Of a DNA stretch of 64,000 bases, positions 1 to 8,316 are shown in pieces (within the stretch, counting starts at the first letter, position 1; every line of letters begins with the position of its first letter). The DNA is from Butyrivibrio sp. VCB2006 (GTDB lineage Bacteria > Bacillota > Clostridia > Lachnospirales > Lachnospiraceae): positions 34,759-98,758 of the forward strand of contig NZ_ATVX01000015.1 in the NCBI RefSeq assembly GCF_000420945.1. The letters run 5' to 3'. Made by a program: the position numbers and the translations under genes. The notes under the pieces were generated by a model. That model ran no database searches and was not told the origin of the DNA. It saw nothing but the letters and a program-made list of their open reading frames with translations.

Positions 1-152
1 ATGTAGAAAAATGCATAATATGTTATGAGACTTACGTCAATCTCCTTATATTACTCGAAAAACAAATTCTCCTTGCTGATTATACCAACTTTTTTCCGGA
101 ATGTAATGTATAAATTATTTGAGCACGGGACATGAGCCTTTAACGATGGCAT

Positions 153-2723
153 TTATTTTTTCAATAACAGGTGATTCTTTTCAAGATCATAGAAAAGAGT
201 ACACTCGGCCTCCTTCATATCATAGATTTTTACAATGTCTGCATCACTGTCTGTATCTACAAAATCCCCACTGATGTTTCTAAAGGCTGATAGCCTATCC
301 GGTGAAAAATGAAGAGTCTTTTCATTGGCAAAGACTGCTGTATAGAGGATATCTGCCTCAACAAGGTCCTGGAAAATATGGCTTCCATAGGAAAGCTCAG
401 GATTGTAACCGGCCTCCTTCTCTTCCACCTCACATACAGCTTCAAACTCGCTTATATCCGCAAAAGAAGTGGGTACCCCAAGTTCAGGGGATGAAGTGCC
501 GATACGTCCGGGGACAATCAGCATCATGTGCTTTCCCTGTTCCCTATAGGTCCAGTTCACCTTGCCTATTGTCCTTGCAATCCTGGTTTTATCCGCATAA
601 GGCATATTGTAATAGGCCTTTGGATCTACATAGACTATGAGATCAATCGGTGTACTTCTTGAAAGTCCCATGGAAGAGTCTACACTTTCAAGAAGAATGC
701 TATCTTCCGGTACGCTGTCAGGAACTTCTATAGCTGCTGTATCCTTGAAGACCTGAAGGGGCCTGCATTGCAAAAGGTTTATGGAATACTCCCCGTTCTC
801 CGACAGGTTCAGGGTAAACTCAATGTCCACCGGATGCTCATATTCCTCCTGAATAATCTGCATCAGCTGCTGCATCTGCGACATAATGGTTTTCTTTTTA
901 ACCAGGCCCTTGCAGGATATAAATCTCACATCCCGGTAGATTCCACGCTCTTTTAACGAATCCTCAACCTCATAATCGTGCTCAAGAAGCGTGTTTATCA
1001 GATACATGGGAAGCTTACCCTCAATATCTCTAAGGTCCAGGCGTTTAAGCGCATGTTCGCTGACATCCATGGCTTCCACCGCCCTTTGAGAAAATTGGTG
1101 TTTCTCTGCCACTGTAACCGCTGACGTAGCCTCAGGCATATCAAGGCTTACAAGCCTGGGATAAGACCCCATAGTCCTGTCTACCGCCGATGTTCCAAGC
1201 CCCATTACAAGCCTTAACATTCCAGCTTTCGGGTCAATGCCTGCCAGGAATTTATATGGGCTGTAGGAATAGCCAACCCCGGCAGCACAAGGCATATAAT
1301 ATGGCCCGTAATATGAACCTGAAACCCTCTGAATGAGTAGTGCCATCTGTTCATCTCTTTTATCAAGTCCGCGTCTCTTTCTGTAATCCAAAGCGGACAT
1401 ACTCATTGTGCTGGCATAGACTGTTCTTATGGCGTTTTCGAATTCCTCAAGTCGTTCTTCCAAAGTGCCTCTGTTTGCGCAGAAAACTGACTCATATTTA
1501 CCTGCAAAGGCATTTCCAAAGCCATCCTCCAGAATACTACTTGACCTTACAATAAACGGATCCTGTCCGTAATACTCAAGGATATGCTTAAACTGCGTCC
1601 TAAGTTCTTCGGAAAAAGAGCCCTGTTTGAGCTTTAATGCAAATTCATCCGCCAGGGAAAAATACTCCTCCTCAGTCCTCTGGCGAATTCGAAGATCCCA
1701 GAATTCATTATCTACAATGTAGGTATAGTAAACATCAGAGCCCATAAAGAATGAATCGTGAGGCTCCAGTACTTCATCTATCTCCGGGCTCATGTTGCGG
1801 ATGATAGCCCTTGCAAGAAGCATTCCGCAGGCCTTTCCTCCAATGAGTCCTGTGCCTATCATATGGTTTCTTACAGCAAAATAGTCCTCCGGTTTAAAAT
1901 GCTTTTTTACCATGAGCCTCATCTTCTCGTCTCTGGTCATCATGATATTGCACATCACATTGCAGGACTCAGTCATGTCCATACGGCTGTTGTACTGCAT
2001 TTTTGCCGTGTTATAAAATTTATCCCAGAAATCAATGTACTGATCCTCTCCGGGTCTTTGGAAATTATCCAAAAGCTGGTAAAAACGGCTGGACTGAACT
2101 CCATCAAGGATTGGCCTGAAGGTTCCTTCCTCCTTTTTGTAAATATGGGGCAGGAACATGGTCTCGGAATCTCTGTTCCACACCTTTTCCGGACGAACAT
2201 ATACATTTTTTGTATCGGAATACACATCAAGAAATAGCTGTGTTGTATTTAGAATCTTGTTAACCGCGTGAAAAGAGTGCTTTCCTCGTATTATCGGAAA
2301 GAAAGCAACTGTATCGAGAATAAATAGAAACGGGCATGTCACCCTGAAGAAATTACCCATCATAAGGTCGGTAGCCCAGCGTATCTGCAGCTCAGACAGG
2401 CAGTCAAAAACGTAGAAGGCATCCTTTCCCTCTTTTTCAATGATATTGTGTATATCAACGGTGAAAGTCTCAAAACGATGAGTCAGCGGAACCTGATAGG
2501 TCTTTACCTCCGGACAGTCTTCAACCAGGGGATCGTGACTGGCAAATCTGAAATAGATTATGTTTCGCTTGTCCTTTTTGGCCTGTTCCACGTATGGATC
2601 TACGAACAGCTTAAACTCCGACAGGTCAGACACTCTGAAAACAACATTGTCACCAAGCCTTATATTATCAAGAGCCTTGTCCATCTCCGGAATCCCGGAC
2701 AGTACACGTTCAAATGCCGCCAT
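153..2723 (-). CDS. PEP/pyruvate-binding (PPDK N-terminal-like) protein with degenerate RecA-like N-terminus
   Basis: 856 residues. Residues 280-670 resemble the nucleotide-binding half of pyruvate phosphate dikinase and PEP synthase: GTGLIGGKACGML near 291 and FIVRSSSILEDGFGNAFAG near 390 match the family's glycine-rich and VRSS-AED-SFAG elements. Residues 1-270 have the feel of a KaiC/RecA-type domain (a Walker-B-like AFYVFDCLSEL near 105), but no Walker A GxxxxGK is visible where it should be. The swivelling phospho-histidine domain and the PEP-binding TIM barrel of true PPDK are absent, so this is not a complete dikinase. The ribosome site GGAGG lies just before the start and a hairpin with eight T residues sits immediately upstream. 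A role in regulation or nucleotide-dependent phosphotransfer is possible, but the substrate cannot be read. Confidence 0.75.
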   Translation of the reverse strand: MAAFERVLSGIPEMDKALDNIRLGDNVVFRVSDLSEFKLFVDPYVEQAKKDKRNIIYFRFASHDPLVEDCPEVKTYQVPLTHRFETFTVDIHNIIEKEGKDAFYVFDCLSELQIRWATDLMMGNFFRVTCPFLFILDTVAFFPIIRGKHSFHAVNKILNTTQLFLDVYSDTKNVYVRPEKVWNRDSETMFLPHIYKKEEGTFRPILDGVQSSRFYQLLDNFQRPGEDQYIDFWDKFYNTAKMQYNSRMDMTESCNVMCNIMMTRDEKMRLMVKKHFKPEDYFAVRNHMIGTGLIGGKACGMLLARAIIRNMSPEIDEVLEPHDSFFMGSDVYYTYIVDNEFWDLRIRQRTEEEYFSLADEFALKLKQGSFSEELRTQFKHILEYYGQDPFIVRSSSILEDGFGNAFAGKYESVFCANRGTLEERLEEFENAIRTVYASTMSMSALDYRKRRGLDKRDEQMALLIQRVSGSYYGPYYMPCAAGVGYSYSPYKFLAGIDPKAGMLRLVMGLGTSAVDRTMGSYPRLVSLDMPEATSAVTVAEKHQFSQRAVEAMDVSEHALKRLDLRDIEGKLPMYLINTLLEHDYEVEDSLKERGIYRDVRFISCKGLVKKKTIMSQMQQLMQIIQEEYEHPVDIEFTLNLSENGEYSINLLQCRPLQVFKDTAAIEVPDSVPEDSILLESVDSSMGLSRSTPIDLIVYVDPKAYYNMPYADKTRIARTIGKVNWTYREQGKHMMLIVPGRIGTSSPELGVPTSFADISEFEAVCEVEEKEAGYNPELSYGSHIFQDLVEADILYTAVFANEKTLHFSPDRLSAFRNISGDFVDTDSDADIVKIYDMKEAECTLFYDLEKNHLLLKK

Positions 2724-2745
2724 AGTTGGTTCCTCCTACAAAAAA

Positions 2746-2783
2746 AAGCAAAGCACGCCAACTTTTTGTAAGCGCCTTTGCTT
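2746..2783 (-). terminator. hairpin terminator or attenuator between DUF3793 and the PPDK-like gene
   Basis: On the minus strand AAGCAAAG and CTTTGCTT form an 8-bp stem, with further GCGC/GCG pairing inside, followed by eight T residues. It ends the DUF3793 transcript. It lies only about 20 bases before the next start codon, so if the PPDK-like promoter is upstream of it, it would act as an attenuator. Confidence 0.6.
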
Positions 2784-2887
2784 TCATGTCTTTATGATAT
2801 CACATATCCGGGGCAAAATATACTTTTTATATCATGCCGGCTTTCAGCTAACGGCCTGTTTTCTTCCCCAAATGAATCATATGGTCT

Positions 2888-3439
2888 TTAGCTTACCACT
2901 GTAAGCTGTTCCAGCGATGTTCCGTTTCTGTGTGCCCTGCTGTATATTTCCGTACACTTCTTATACTTATCAAACGTCCTAAGTGCCGAATCCTTATCAC
3001 CATATACCTTCCAAAATCCTGTATACTTCACCCCTTCCTCGGGGCTTTTCATGAACCCAAGTACATCTGCCACTGGGTATCCCAGGAAAAGACCTATCTC
3101 ATGCGGGAAGGAATTATCCTTCGCCAGATGTCTGGCAAGCTCAGCAACACACAGATCAGCATTTCTGTATGAATACCCCTTTTCCTTGAGAATCCTGCAG
3201 GCTTCTTCATTTGCAAGATCTCTTTTCAGAAATGCCGGCCTATACAGGTAAATGAGTACATGGCTTTCGGAATACTTGACCGGAATCATGCGGATTCCCT
3301 TTCCCGAAAGTCTGCAGTTGAATTCTCTTACTTCGGTGTTAAACTTCTCGCGGTCATCTATATCCACTGTAAAAAGATTTCCTGTCTTTAGCCCAGCCAA
3401 TGTTGGTGAACATAATCTGATCAGCATCTGGTCCCCCAT
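2888..3439 (-). CDS. DUF3793 family protein
   Basis: 183 residues. The sequence fits DUF3793, a family of unknown biochemistry common in Clostridia and often found beside flavodoxin, Fur and ferrous-iron genes (established association). The family pattern is seen in HVLIYLYRP near residue 65, a middle segment with HEIGLFLGYPVADVLGF near 118, and the basic tail before the C-terminus. There is no signal peptide or membrane segment, so it is probably cytosolic. GGAAAGG provides the ribosome site. It is transcribed divergently from the flavodoxin gene across a region with two copies of a GTTAGC-N4-GCTAAC palindrome, one of them directly in its own promoter region. This suggests metal-dependent co-regulation with the flavodoxin (inference). 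Confidence 0.85.
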   Translation of the reverse strand: MGDQMLIRLCSPTLAGLKTGNLFTVDIDDREKFNTEVREFNCRLSGKGIRMIPVKYSESHVLIYLYRPAFLKRDLANEEACRILKEKGYSYRNADLCVAELARHLAKDNSFPHEIGLFLGYPVADVLGFMKSPEEGVKYTGFWKVYGDKDSALRTFDKYKKCTEIYSRAHRNGTSLEQLTVVS

Positions 3440-3462
3440 CGCTTTTTGTCCTTTCCTTTTGT

Positions 3463-3478
3463 GTTAGCAATAGCTAAC
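3463..3478. promoter_or_regulatory. Fur/DtxR-like operator, DUF3793 side
   Basis: Perfect inverted repeat GTTAGC-AATA-GCTAAC. Read on the minus strand, a weak -35 (TTGGAA) lies just upstream and the last four bases overlap a -10 (TAACAC) with a 16-bp spacer, so a bound protein would block the DUF3793 promoter. Confidence 0.65.
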
Positions 3479-3490
3479 TATATTCCAAAA

Positions 3491-3517
3491 TCAAAGCCCG
3501 CATAAATCGGGCTTTGA
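3491..3517. repeat. perfect 10-bp stem-loop between divergent promoters
   Basis: TCAAAGCCCG and CGGGCTTTGA are separated by a 7-base loop. No T-run follows on either strand, so it does not look like a normal intrinsic terminator. It sits midway between the two operator palindromes and may insulate the divergent promoters. Confidence 0.5.
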
Positions 3518-3558
3518 TAGATATTCAATATCATGAAAAACATTATCAAATACACATC

Positions 3559-3587
3559 TTGAAATTAATGTTAGCATATGCTAACTT
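3559..3587 (+). promoter_or_regulatory. flavodoxin promoter with embedded operator
   Basis: -35 TTGAAA (3559-3564), 17-bp spacer, -10 TAACTT (3582-3587). The palindrome GTTAGCATATGCTAAC at 3570-3585 fills the spacer and overlaps the -10. The fur-like gene promoter near 17.9 kb has the same layout. Confidence 0.65.
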
Positions 3588-3645
3588 CTTTTTCAAGAGC
3601 TTTGTGTACATAAAAACAAAAATGCTCAGAAAGGATGAGAACAGT

Positions 3646-4077
3646 ATGAATAAAGTTAAGGTTGTTTTTTGGAGTGGAAGTGGAAATACACAGGCAATGG
3701 CAGATGCTGTTGCAAGTGGCATCAGAAGTGCCGGTGCTGAAGCCGAGGTTACTACATTTGATTCCCTCAGCCCATCAGATGCTGCTAATGAATCAGTGAT
3801 TGCTTTTGGCTGTCCGGCGATGGGCGCAGAAGTCCTTGAAGAAGGCACGGTTGAGCCCTTCATAGCTGATTATGAGACAAAGTGCAGTGGTAAAAAAGTA
3901 GCACTCTTTGGCTCATACGGTTGGGGAGACGGTCAGTGGATGAGGGACTGGCAGGACAGGCTCACCGCCGCAGGCGCATCCATCATTGGCGGTGAAGGCG
4001 TGATTGCCAACAATGCTCCGGATGATGATGCTATTTCACAATGTGAGGATTTAGGCAGGCAGCTTGCTCAGGCATAA
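3646..4077 (+). CDS. flavodoxin
   Basis: 143 residues from the chosen ATG, which has AAAGGATG upstream. A longer in-frame reading back to 3514 would include the promoter and has no ribosome site. The N-terminus VVFWSGSGNTQAMADAV carries the FMN phosphate-binding loop S-G-[ST]-G-N-T. The loops AFGCPAMGAE (near 55) and FGSYGWGDGQWM (near 90) match the two flavin-stacking loops. Length and motifs are those of short-chain flavodoxins, cytosolic one- or two-electron carriers that replace ferredoxin under iron limitation. The metal-type operator in its promoter fits that role. It ends at a bidirectional terminator shared with the convergent metal ATPase. Confidence 0.93.
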   Translation: MNKVKVVFWSGSGNTQAMADAVASGIRSAGAEAEVTTFDSLSPSDAANESVIAFGCPAMGAEVLEEGTVEPFIADYETKCSGKKVALFGSYGWGDGQWMRDWQDRLTAAGASIIGGEGVIANNAPDDDAISQCEDLGRQLAQA

Positions 4078-4110
4078 ACCTAGCACAATCCCTGTAATAC
4101 AATTCATAAA

Positions 4111-4154
4111 AGAAGTCGGAAGATGTTCCCTAAGTGAAACATTTTCCGACTTCT
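4111..4154. terminator. bidirectional terminator (flavodoxin / metal ATPase)
   Basis: AGAAGTCGGAA (4111-4121) pairs with TTCCGACTTCT (4144-4154). T-rich tracts follow on both strands, and convergent genes end on each side. Confidence 0.8.
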
Positions 4155-4162
4155 TTATATTA

Positions 4163-6250
4163 TTATTCCGTATCATTCTTCAGATTTGTCATGCTATGAA
4201 GCCCCAGCGCTATCGTGGAACCGTTATGTAAAGTAGCACTTGTTGCAGGTGCTATAGTTCCCAACAGTCCAAGACCGATAAGCCCCAGATTAAATCCAAC
4301 AACAAAACGATAATTAAAATGGATCCTCTTCATTAACAGATCGCTCAACTCTTTTAAAGTAATTAATCTATACAGGTCTTCCTCTGATATCATAACATCT
4401 GCAATCTGACGAGCAAGCTGCGCTCCCTCACTTATGGCTATACCACAGTCTGCTTCCGAAAGTGCAGGAGAATCGTTTATACCGTCCCCTATCATTACGA
4501 CTGTATGCCCTTTCTCTTTCTCCTGACGGACAAATCCTGCCTTTTCTTCAGGGAGAACTTCAGCATAGTATGAGTCAACGCCAACGATTTTCGCAACTCT
4601 CTTGGCAATATGCTTGGAATCGCCTGTCATCATAACAATATTGTTAAATCCGACTTCATGAAGCCTTTTGACAACATCCAGTGCTTCAGGCCTTAACGGA
4701 TCCACCAGACATATCACAGCTGACAATTTGCCGCCTATTGCCAGGAACAGCCTTGAATACTGTTTGGATATAGCATCGAGTTTATCCTGCTCTCCTTCAG
4801 GTATCACGCAATGCTCATCTTCCATTACGAAGTGCCAGCTTCCAATAACAACCTTTTGACCATCTATATCAGAAGCAATTCCATGGGCAACCACGTACTC
4901 CACCTTACTGTGCATTTCATTGTGTTCAAGCCCTCTATCCGCCGCCTCGGCAACAACTGCATTAGCAATGGAGTGTGGATAGTGCTCCTCAAGACAGGCT
5001 GCAATTCGTAGCATCTCATCCTTGTCATTCCCTGAAAATGTAATCACATCCACAACCTTCGGCGTAGCCATAGTAAGTGTGCCAGTCTTATCAAAAACTA
5101 TGGTATCAGCATCAGCAATAGCTTCCAGGAACTTTCCACCCTTTACTGTAAGATGATTGTCCTGGCACTCACGCATTGCTGACAGTACAGTCACAGGCAT
5201 GGAGAGCTTTAACGCACATGAAAAATCAACCATAAGAACAGACAATGCCTTAGTAACATTCTTGGTTAGCAGATACGCAAGAATAGTTCCGCCCAATGTG
5301 TATGGAACCAGTCTGTCTGCCAGATGCTCCGCTCTTGACTCAACTCCTGACTTAAGCTGCTCAGACTCCTCAATCATTCTGATTATCTTCTCATATCTGG
5401 TAGCTCCGGATGCCTTCTCAACCTTAAGAACAATATCGCCCTCCTCTATGACTGTTCCGGCATAGACATAGGCCCCCTCTTTCTTTTCCACAGGTATGCC
5501 CTCTCCGGTGAGCGTCGCCTGATTGACCAGTGCCTCTCCTGAAACAACCGTTCCATCAAGAGGTATAACACTTCCAACCCGCACAGAAATCTTATCTCCG
5601 GGAACAATCTGACTTATCGGCACCTGTACCTCAACACCGTCTTTCTTAAGCCAGACCTTATCTGATTTAAGAGCCATACTTCTAGCCAGATCATCCACAG
5701 ACTTTTTGTGAGTCCATTCCTCCAGAAGATCTCCAACCCCCAGGAGGAACATAACCGACGAAGCTGTCTGATAATCCCCGGTCAAAAGAGATACTGTTAT
5801 AGCTGTGGCATCGAGAACTGATACCTCAAGCTTTTTATGCTCAAACAGACTGACAAGTCCCCTGTAAATAAACTTCGTAGCCATAATCCAGGCTTTTATC
5901 CTTCTAATGGGTGAAGGTAAAAAGAGCCTGCATCCATAATGAAGGATTACCTTACCTATAAGCTTCTCCTTGTAAGAAGCCATAAGTTCTCTTCCGGTAT
6001 TTTCAGGCACAAGCGCCTTAACATCTTCCGCCTCTGCATCAAAGCTGCAGATTTTGGCTAATAGTTCTTCCCTATTGCCTTTATAAACAACTACCGCATC
6101 AGCGCTTCTCTCATAGACTGTAGCCTTTTCCACACCACCAAGAGAAAGCAGATAGTACTGTAATCTATCTGCTTCTTCATAGGAAAAACGTCTTTTTGGC
6201 ATGGAAAAGCGAATACGTCCACTTATCTCATGTTTAATGACAATTTTCAT
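4163..6250 (-). CDS. P1B-type heavy-metal-translocating ATPase with atypical FSC motif
   Basis: 695 residues. The phosphorylation motif DKTGTLT is near residue 386, MTGDSKH near 540, and the hinge GDGINDSPAL follows. The N-terminal 70 residues look like an HMA-type fold but lack the CxxC metal-binding pair. The transmembrane metal-site motif, usually CPC or SPC followed by ALxLxxP, reads F-S-C-A-L-K-L-S-M-P near residue 340, so the first Cys and Pro are replaced. The final membrane helix carries LHNGSTIALGL, as in CtpC-like pumps. Family knowledge says metal export powered by ATP; the metal cannot be assigned and Mn, Zn or Fe are possible. It starts six bases after the DUF6110 gene, in one operon. 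Confidence 0.9.
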   Translation of the reverse strand: MKIVIKHEISGRIRFSMPKRRFSYEEADRLQYYLLSLGGVEKATVYERSADAVVVYKGNREELLAKICSFDAEAEDVKALVPENTGRELMASYKEKLIGKVILHYGCRLFLPSPIRRIKAWIMATKFIYRGLVSLFEHKKLEVSVLDATAITVSLLTGDYQTASSVMFLLGVGDLLEEWTHKKSVDDLARSMALKSDKVWLKKDGVEVQVPISQIVPGDKISVRVGSVIPLDGTVVSGEALVNQATLTGEGIPVEKKEGAYVYAGTVIEEGDIVLKVEKASGATRYEKIIRMIEESEQLKSGVESRAEHLADRLVPYTLGGTILAYLLTKNVTKALSVLMVDFSCALKLSMPVTVLSAMRECQDNHLTVKGGKFLEAIADADTIVFDKTGTLTMATPKVVDVITFSGNDKDEMLRIAACLEEHYPHSIANAVVAEAADRGLEHNEMHSKVEYVVAHGIASDIDGQKVVIGSWHFVMEDEHCVIPEGEQDKLDAISKQYSRLFLAIGGKLSAVICLVDPLRPEALDVVKRLHEVGFNNIVMMTGDSKHIAKRVAKIVGVDSYYAEVLPEEKAGFVRQEKEKGHTVVMIGDGINDSPALSEADCGIAISEGAQLARQIADVMISEEDLYRLITLKELSDLLMKRIHFNYRFVVGFNLGLIGLGLLGTIAPATSATLHNGSTIALGLHSMTNLKNDTE

Positions 6251-6256
6251 ATTTGG

Positions 6257-6508
6257 TTATTCTCCAACTACTGCGGCCTCTTCCTTTGCCTTGCGCTCGG
6301 AATTAATTTCTTTTGCCTCTGCGAGAATATCATCGCAGTTCTCCTGTACCTTATTTGCCGTATCCATTACACAGTCTTTTGCCCTGAGTACAGCAGCTGT
6401 AGTATGCGTATAGCACTTCTTTGCATCTTTACTAGAAAGAACTTTTACACCAGCTGTTCCAAAAAGAACTCCGCCCAAAAACCAAACACAATGTTTCCAG
6501 TTTTTCAT
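6257..6508 (-). CDS. DUF6110 family small membrane protein
   Basis: 83 residues, starting MKNWKHCVWF. An ATG nine bases earlier sits directly against the ribosome site AGGAG, so the downstream ATG (9-base spacing) is preferred. One N-terminal hydrophobic segment (VWFLGGVLFGTAG) is followed by a charged, helical, probably cytosolic tail. The pattern LFGTAGVKVLSSKDAKKCYTH is that of DUF6110, typically encoded just before P-type metal ATPases. It is the first gene of a two-gene operon with the ATPase, so it is probably an accessory subunit or metal-delivery partner (inference). Its function has not been established. Confidence 0.8.
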   Translation of the reverse strand: MKNWKHCVWFLGGVLFGTAGVKVLSSKDAKKCYTHTTAAVLRAKDCVMDTANKVQENCDDILAEAKEINSERKAKEEAAVVGE

Positions 6509-6551
6509 AAAAATCATCTCCTGTTATATATTTTTTTGTCTTAATGCAAAA

Positions 6552-6584
6552 CAAACAAATGCAGAATCCTCCCACATTTGTTTG
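6552..6584 (-). terminator. terminator after the ABC exporter operon
   Basis: CAAACAAATG and CATTTGTTTG form a 10-bp stem, followed on the minus strand by TTTT. It lies between the end of the ABC permease gene and the DUF6110 operon. The rest of 6585-6717 is AT-rich with no clear signal. Confidence 0.5.
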
Positions 6585-6717
6585 CTTCTTTAGCTTATCA
6601 CAATCTGATATGCTCTAAAATATGCACAGTTGATAACTTTTCTCAAAAACACGCCTTAGCAGTATATACATCATTTGTAGTCATAATGTTTTATCCCCGA
6701 CTCTAGTCTTTTATGTT

Positions 6718-8316
6718 TTATGTCCTTTTAGCAAGGGCGAGTGCTCTTATATAACATATATAAGAAAGAGCTGCCACAATCACGATAAATATAATCGCCA
6801 AAAGCCTATGATCTACAACGATTCCAAGAAATACTACGCCAACAACCAGGGCCATAACTACGAACATATTTGGAAGCATGTAGATTGCAACCGCTGAGCC
6901 CTGCTTGATTACTTCTACTTCGTTCTCCCAGTCCAGTCTCATATGTTTGATTCCACATACACATCCCCAGGTAGTAGAAAATGCACATAAGGCAACGCCA
7001 AGGATCAAATACAAAATAGTATTAACAACCGGTACATGGGCTGAAATGCAAAGGCACAGAACTCCAAAAGCCATAAATGGCACTGTCAGATACATGTTAA
7101 AGAGCATTTTGCCCTGATAAATTGTCTTTTTCTCAATTGGAAGACTCTGCATGATCCAGTACTGCTTGCCCTCAAGAGATGGTGAACAGGCTGTGGAAGC
7201 AACCATTCCAATACAGAAATAAACAATAAAAGGAATTGCCGGATGAACTATAGCGTAATCAAAGGGCGCGTTCTGAGTGACAACACCAACAATTTTGTCA
7301 AAGCCAAATATAAGAGTGAAAACTCCCAGTATTACTGCAAGAAGCTCTCCCATGCTCACATTGGTGATATATGTTGTTGAGCCTGCCATTCTCCTGAACT
7401 CCTTGTAAGCTATGGCAGATACCACGCTGTGCTTCTTCTGGCCTGTCATCTTGTAATTCTTGGCGGCAGCATGAGATTTAAGCGCAGAATTGATGCTGCG
7501 ATAGGATTTACCAACAACAGTAAAGATTGCCACAAATAAAGCCAAGCTGACTCCCATTAAAAGAAATGCCGAGCTTAAGCTACTTTCTGTTATTGCCTTA
7601 GTAAACCATCCTGCTAGAAAATAGACATCTGCAAATCTGTTTGTCATCTCAGAAGCAGCCTCTAGAGTATCCTGAAGCTTATCTTCCCTGAATATCATCT
7701 CCACAATGTATCTAAAAGAAAAGCAGAATAACACGAAGATAAACGTCAAAACTGTCTGAATAAGATTTGTCTTTTTAAATCCTGTGCTGACCTTAGCTAT
7801 AAGGAATCCAAAGAAAGCAGATATCAGCATTGGGATAATCGGTACAAACAGTGACAATATAAGCCATATCACATATACATAAGCCGCAGGCTTAGCATTT
7901 AAGCCGTATCCGGCCATCATAGCTACAGAAATGCTCATATACCAAGGCAAACTCTTTACGTACATGTATAAAAACTTGCATCCGGCCACAGTCTTTGCTT
8001 CAAAGGGCAGTGCCATCAGCATGTCGTACTCTTTGAAGTTAAAGAGATAACCGTTTGTCTTAAAGAATGTAAACAAAAGCGCAAGCATGCTTATGGTAAG
8101 AGCACATAACACAGGGATTGAATCTGTAAGTCCTGCTGCGCAATATCCTGCACAGGCAGCGAAGCTGTATCCGATCAGCATTGCAAAAAGACATGCTTTA
8201 CCAATAAGTGCAGCCCTGACTTTGCGTTTTTTCTTTTTGTCATTGCAGTGCTTATAAATATTGATCTGGCTCGTAGATAACAAGAGCGTTTTGAGAAGAA
8301 GTATATTATTCTTCAT
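6718..8316 (-). CDS. ABC transporter permease (ABC-2-like exporter)
   Basis: 532 residues with about twelve hydrophobic segments arranged as two six-helix halves, and a basic N-terminal stretch (DKKKKRKVR near 26-34) before the first helix. Its start overlaps the end of the upstream ATP-binding gene by 11 bases, so the two are translationally coupled and form one transporter. No substrate-binding protein is nearby, so an exporter is likely. Related clostridial permeases are called putative ABC exporters and the substrate is unknown. Confidence 0.85.
   Translation of the reverse strand: MKNNILLLKTLLLSTSQINIYKHCNDKKKKRKVRAALIGKACLFAMLIGYSFAACAGYCAAGLTDSIPVLCALTISMLALLFTFFKTNGYLFNFKEYDMLMALPFEAKTVAGCKFLYMYVKSLPWYMSISVAMMAGYGLNAKPAAYVYVIWLILSLFVPIIPMLISAFFGFLIAKVSTGFKKTNLIQTVLTFIFVLFCFSFRYIVEMIFREDKLQDTLEAASEMTNRFADVYFLAGWFTKAITESSLSSAFLLMGVSLALFVAIFTVVGKSYRSINSALKSHAAAKNYKMTGQKKHSVVSAIAYKEFRRMAGSTTYITNVSMGELLAVILGVFTLIFGFDKIVGVVTQNAPFDYAIVHPAIPFIVYFCIGMVASTACSPSLEGKQYWIMQSLPIEKKTIYQGKMLFNMYLTVPFMAFGVLCLCISAHVPVVNTILYLILGVALCAFSTTWGCVCGIKHMRLDWENEVEVIKQGSAVAIYMLPNMFVVMALVVGVVFLGIVVDHRLLAIIFIVIVAALSYICYIRALALAKRT

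Noticed and set aside
1758..2237. 159-codon plus-strand frame inside the PPDK-like gene
   Set aside because: It is antisense to a well-supported gene, with no ribosome site or recognisable protein features.
3491..3517. Perfect hairpin as a terminator between DUF3793 and flavodoxin
   Set aside because: The genes are divergent, so neither transcript would end there, and no T-run follows; kept only as a repeat.
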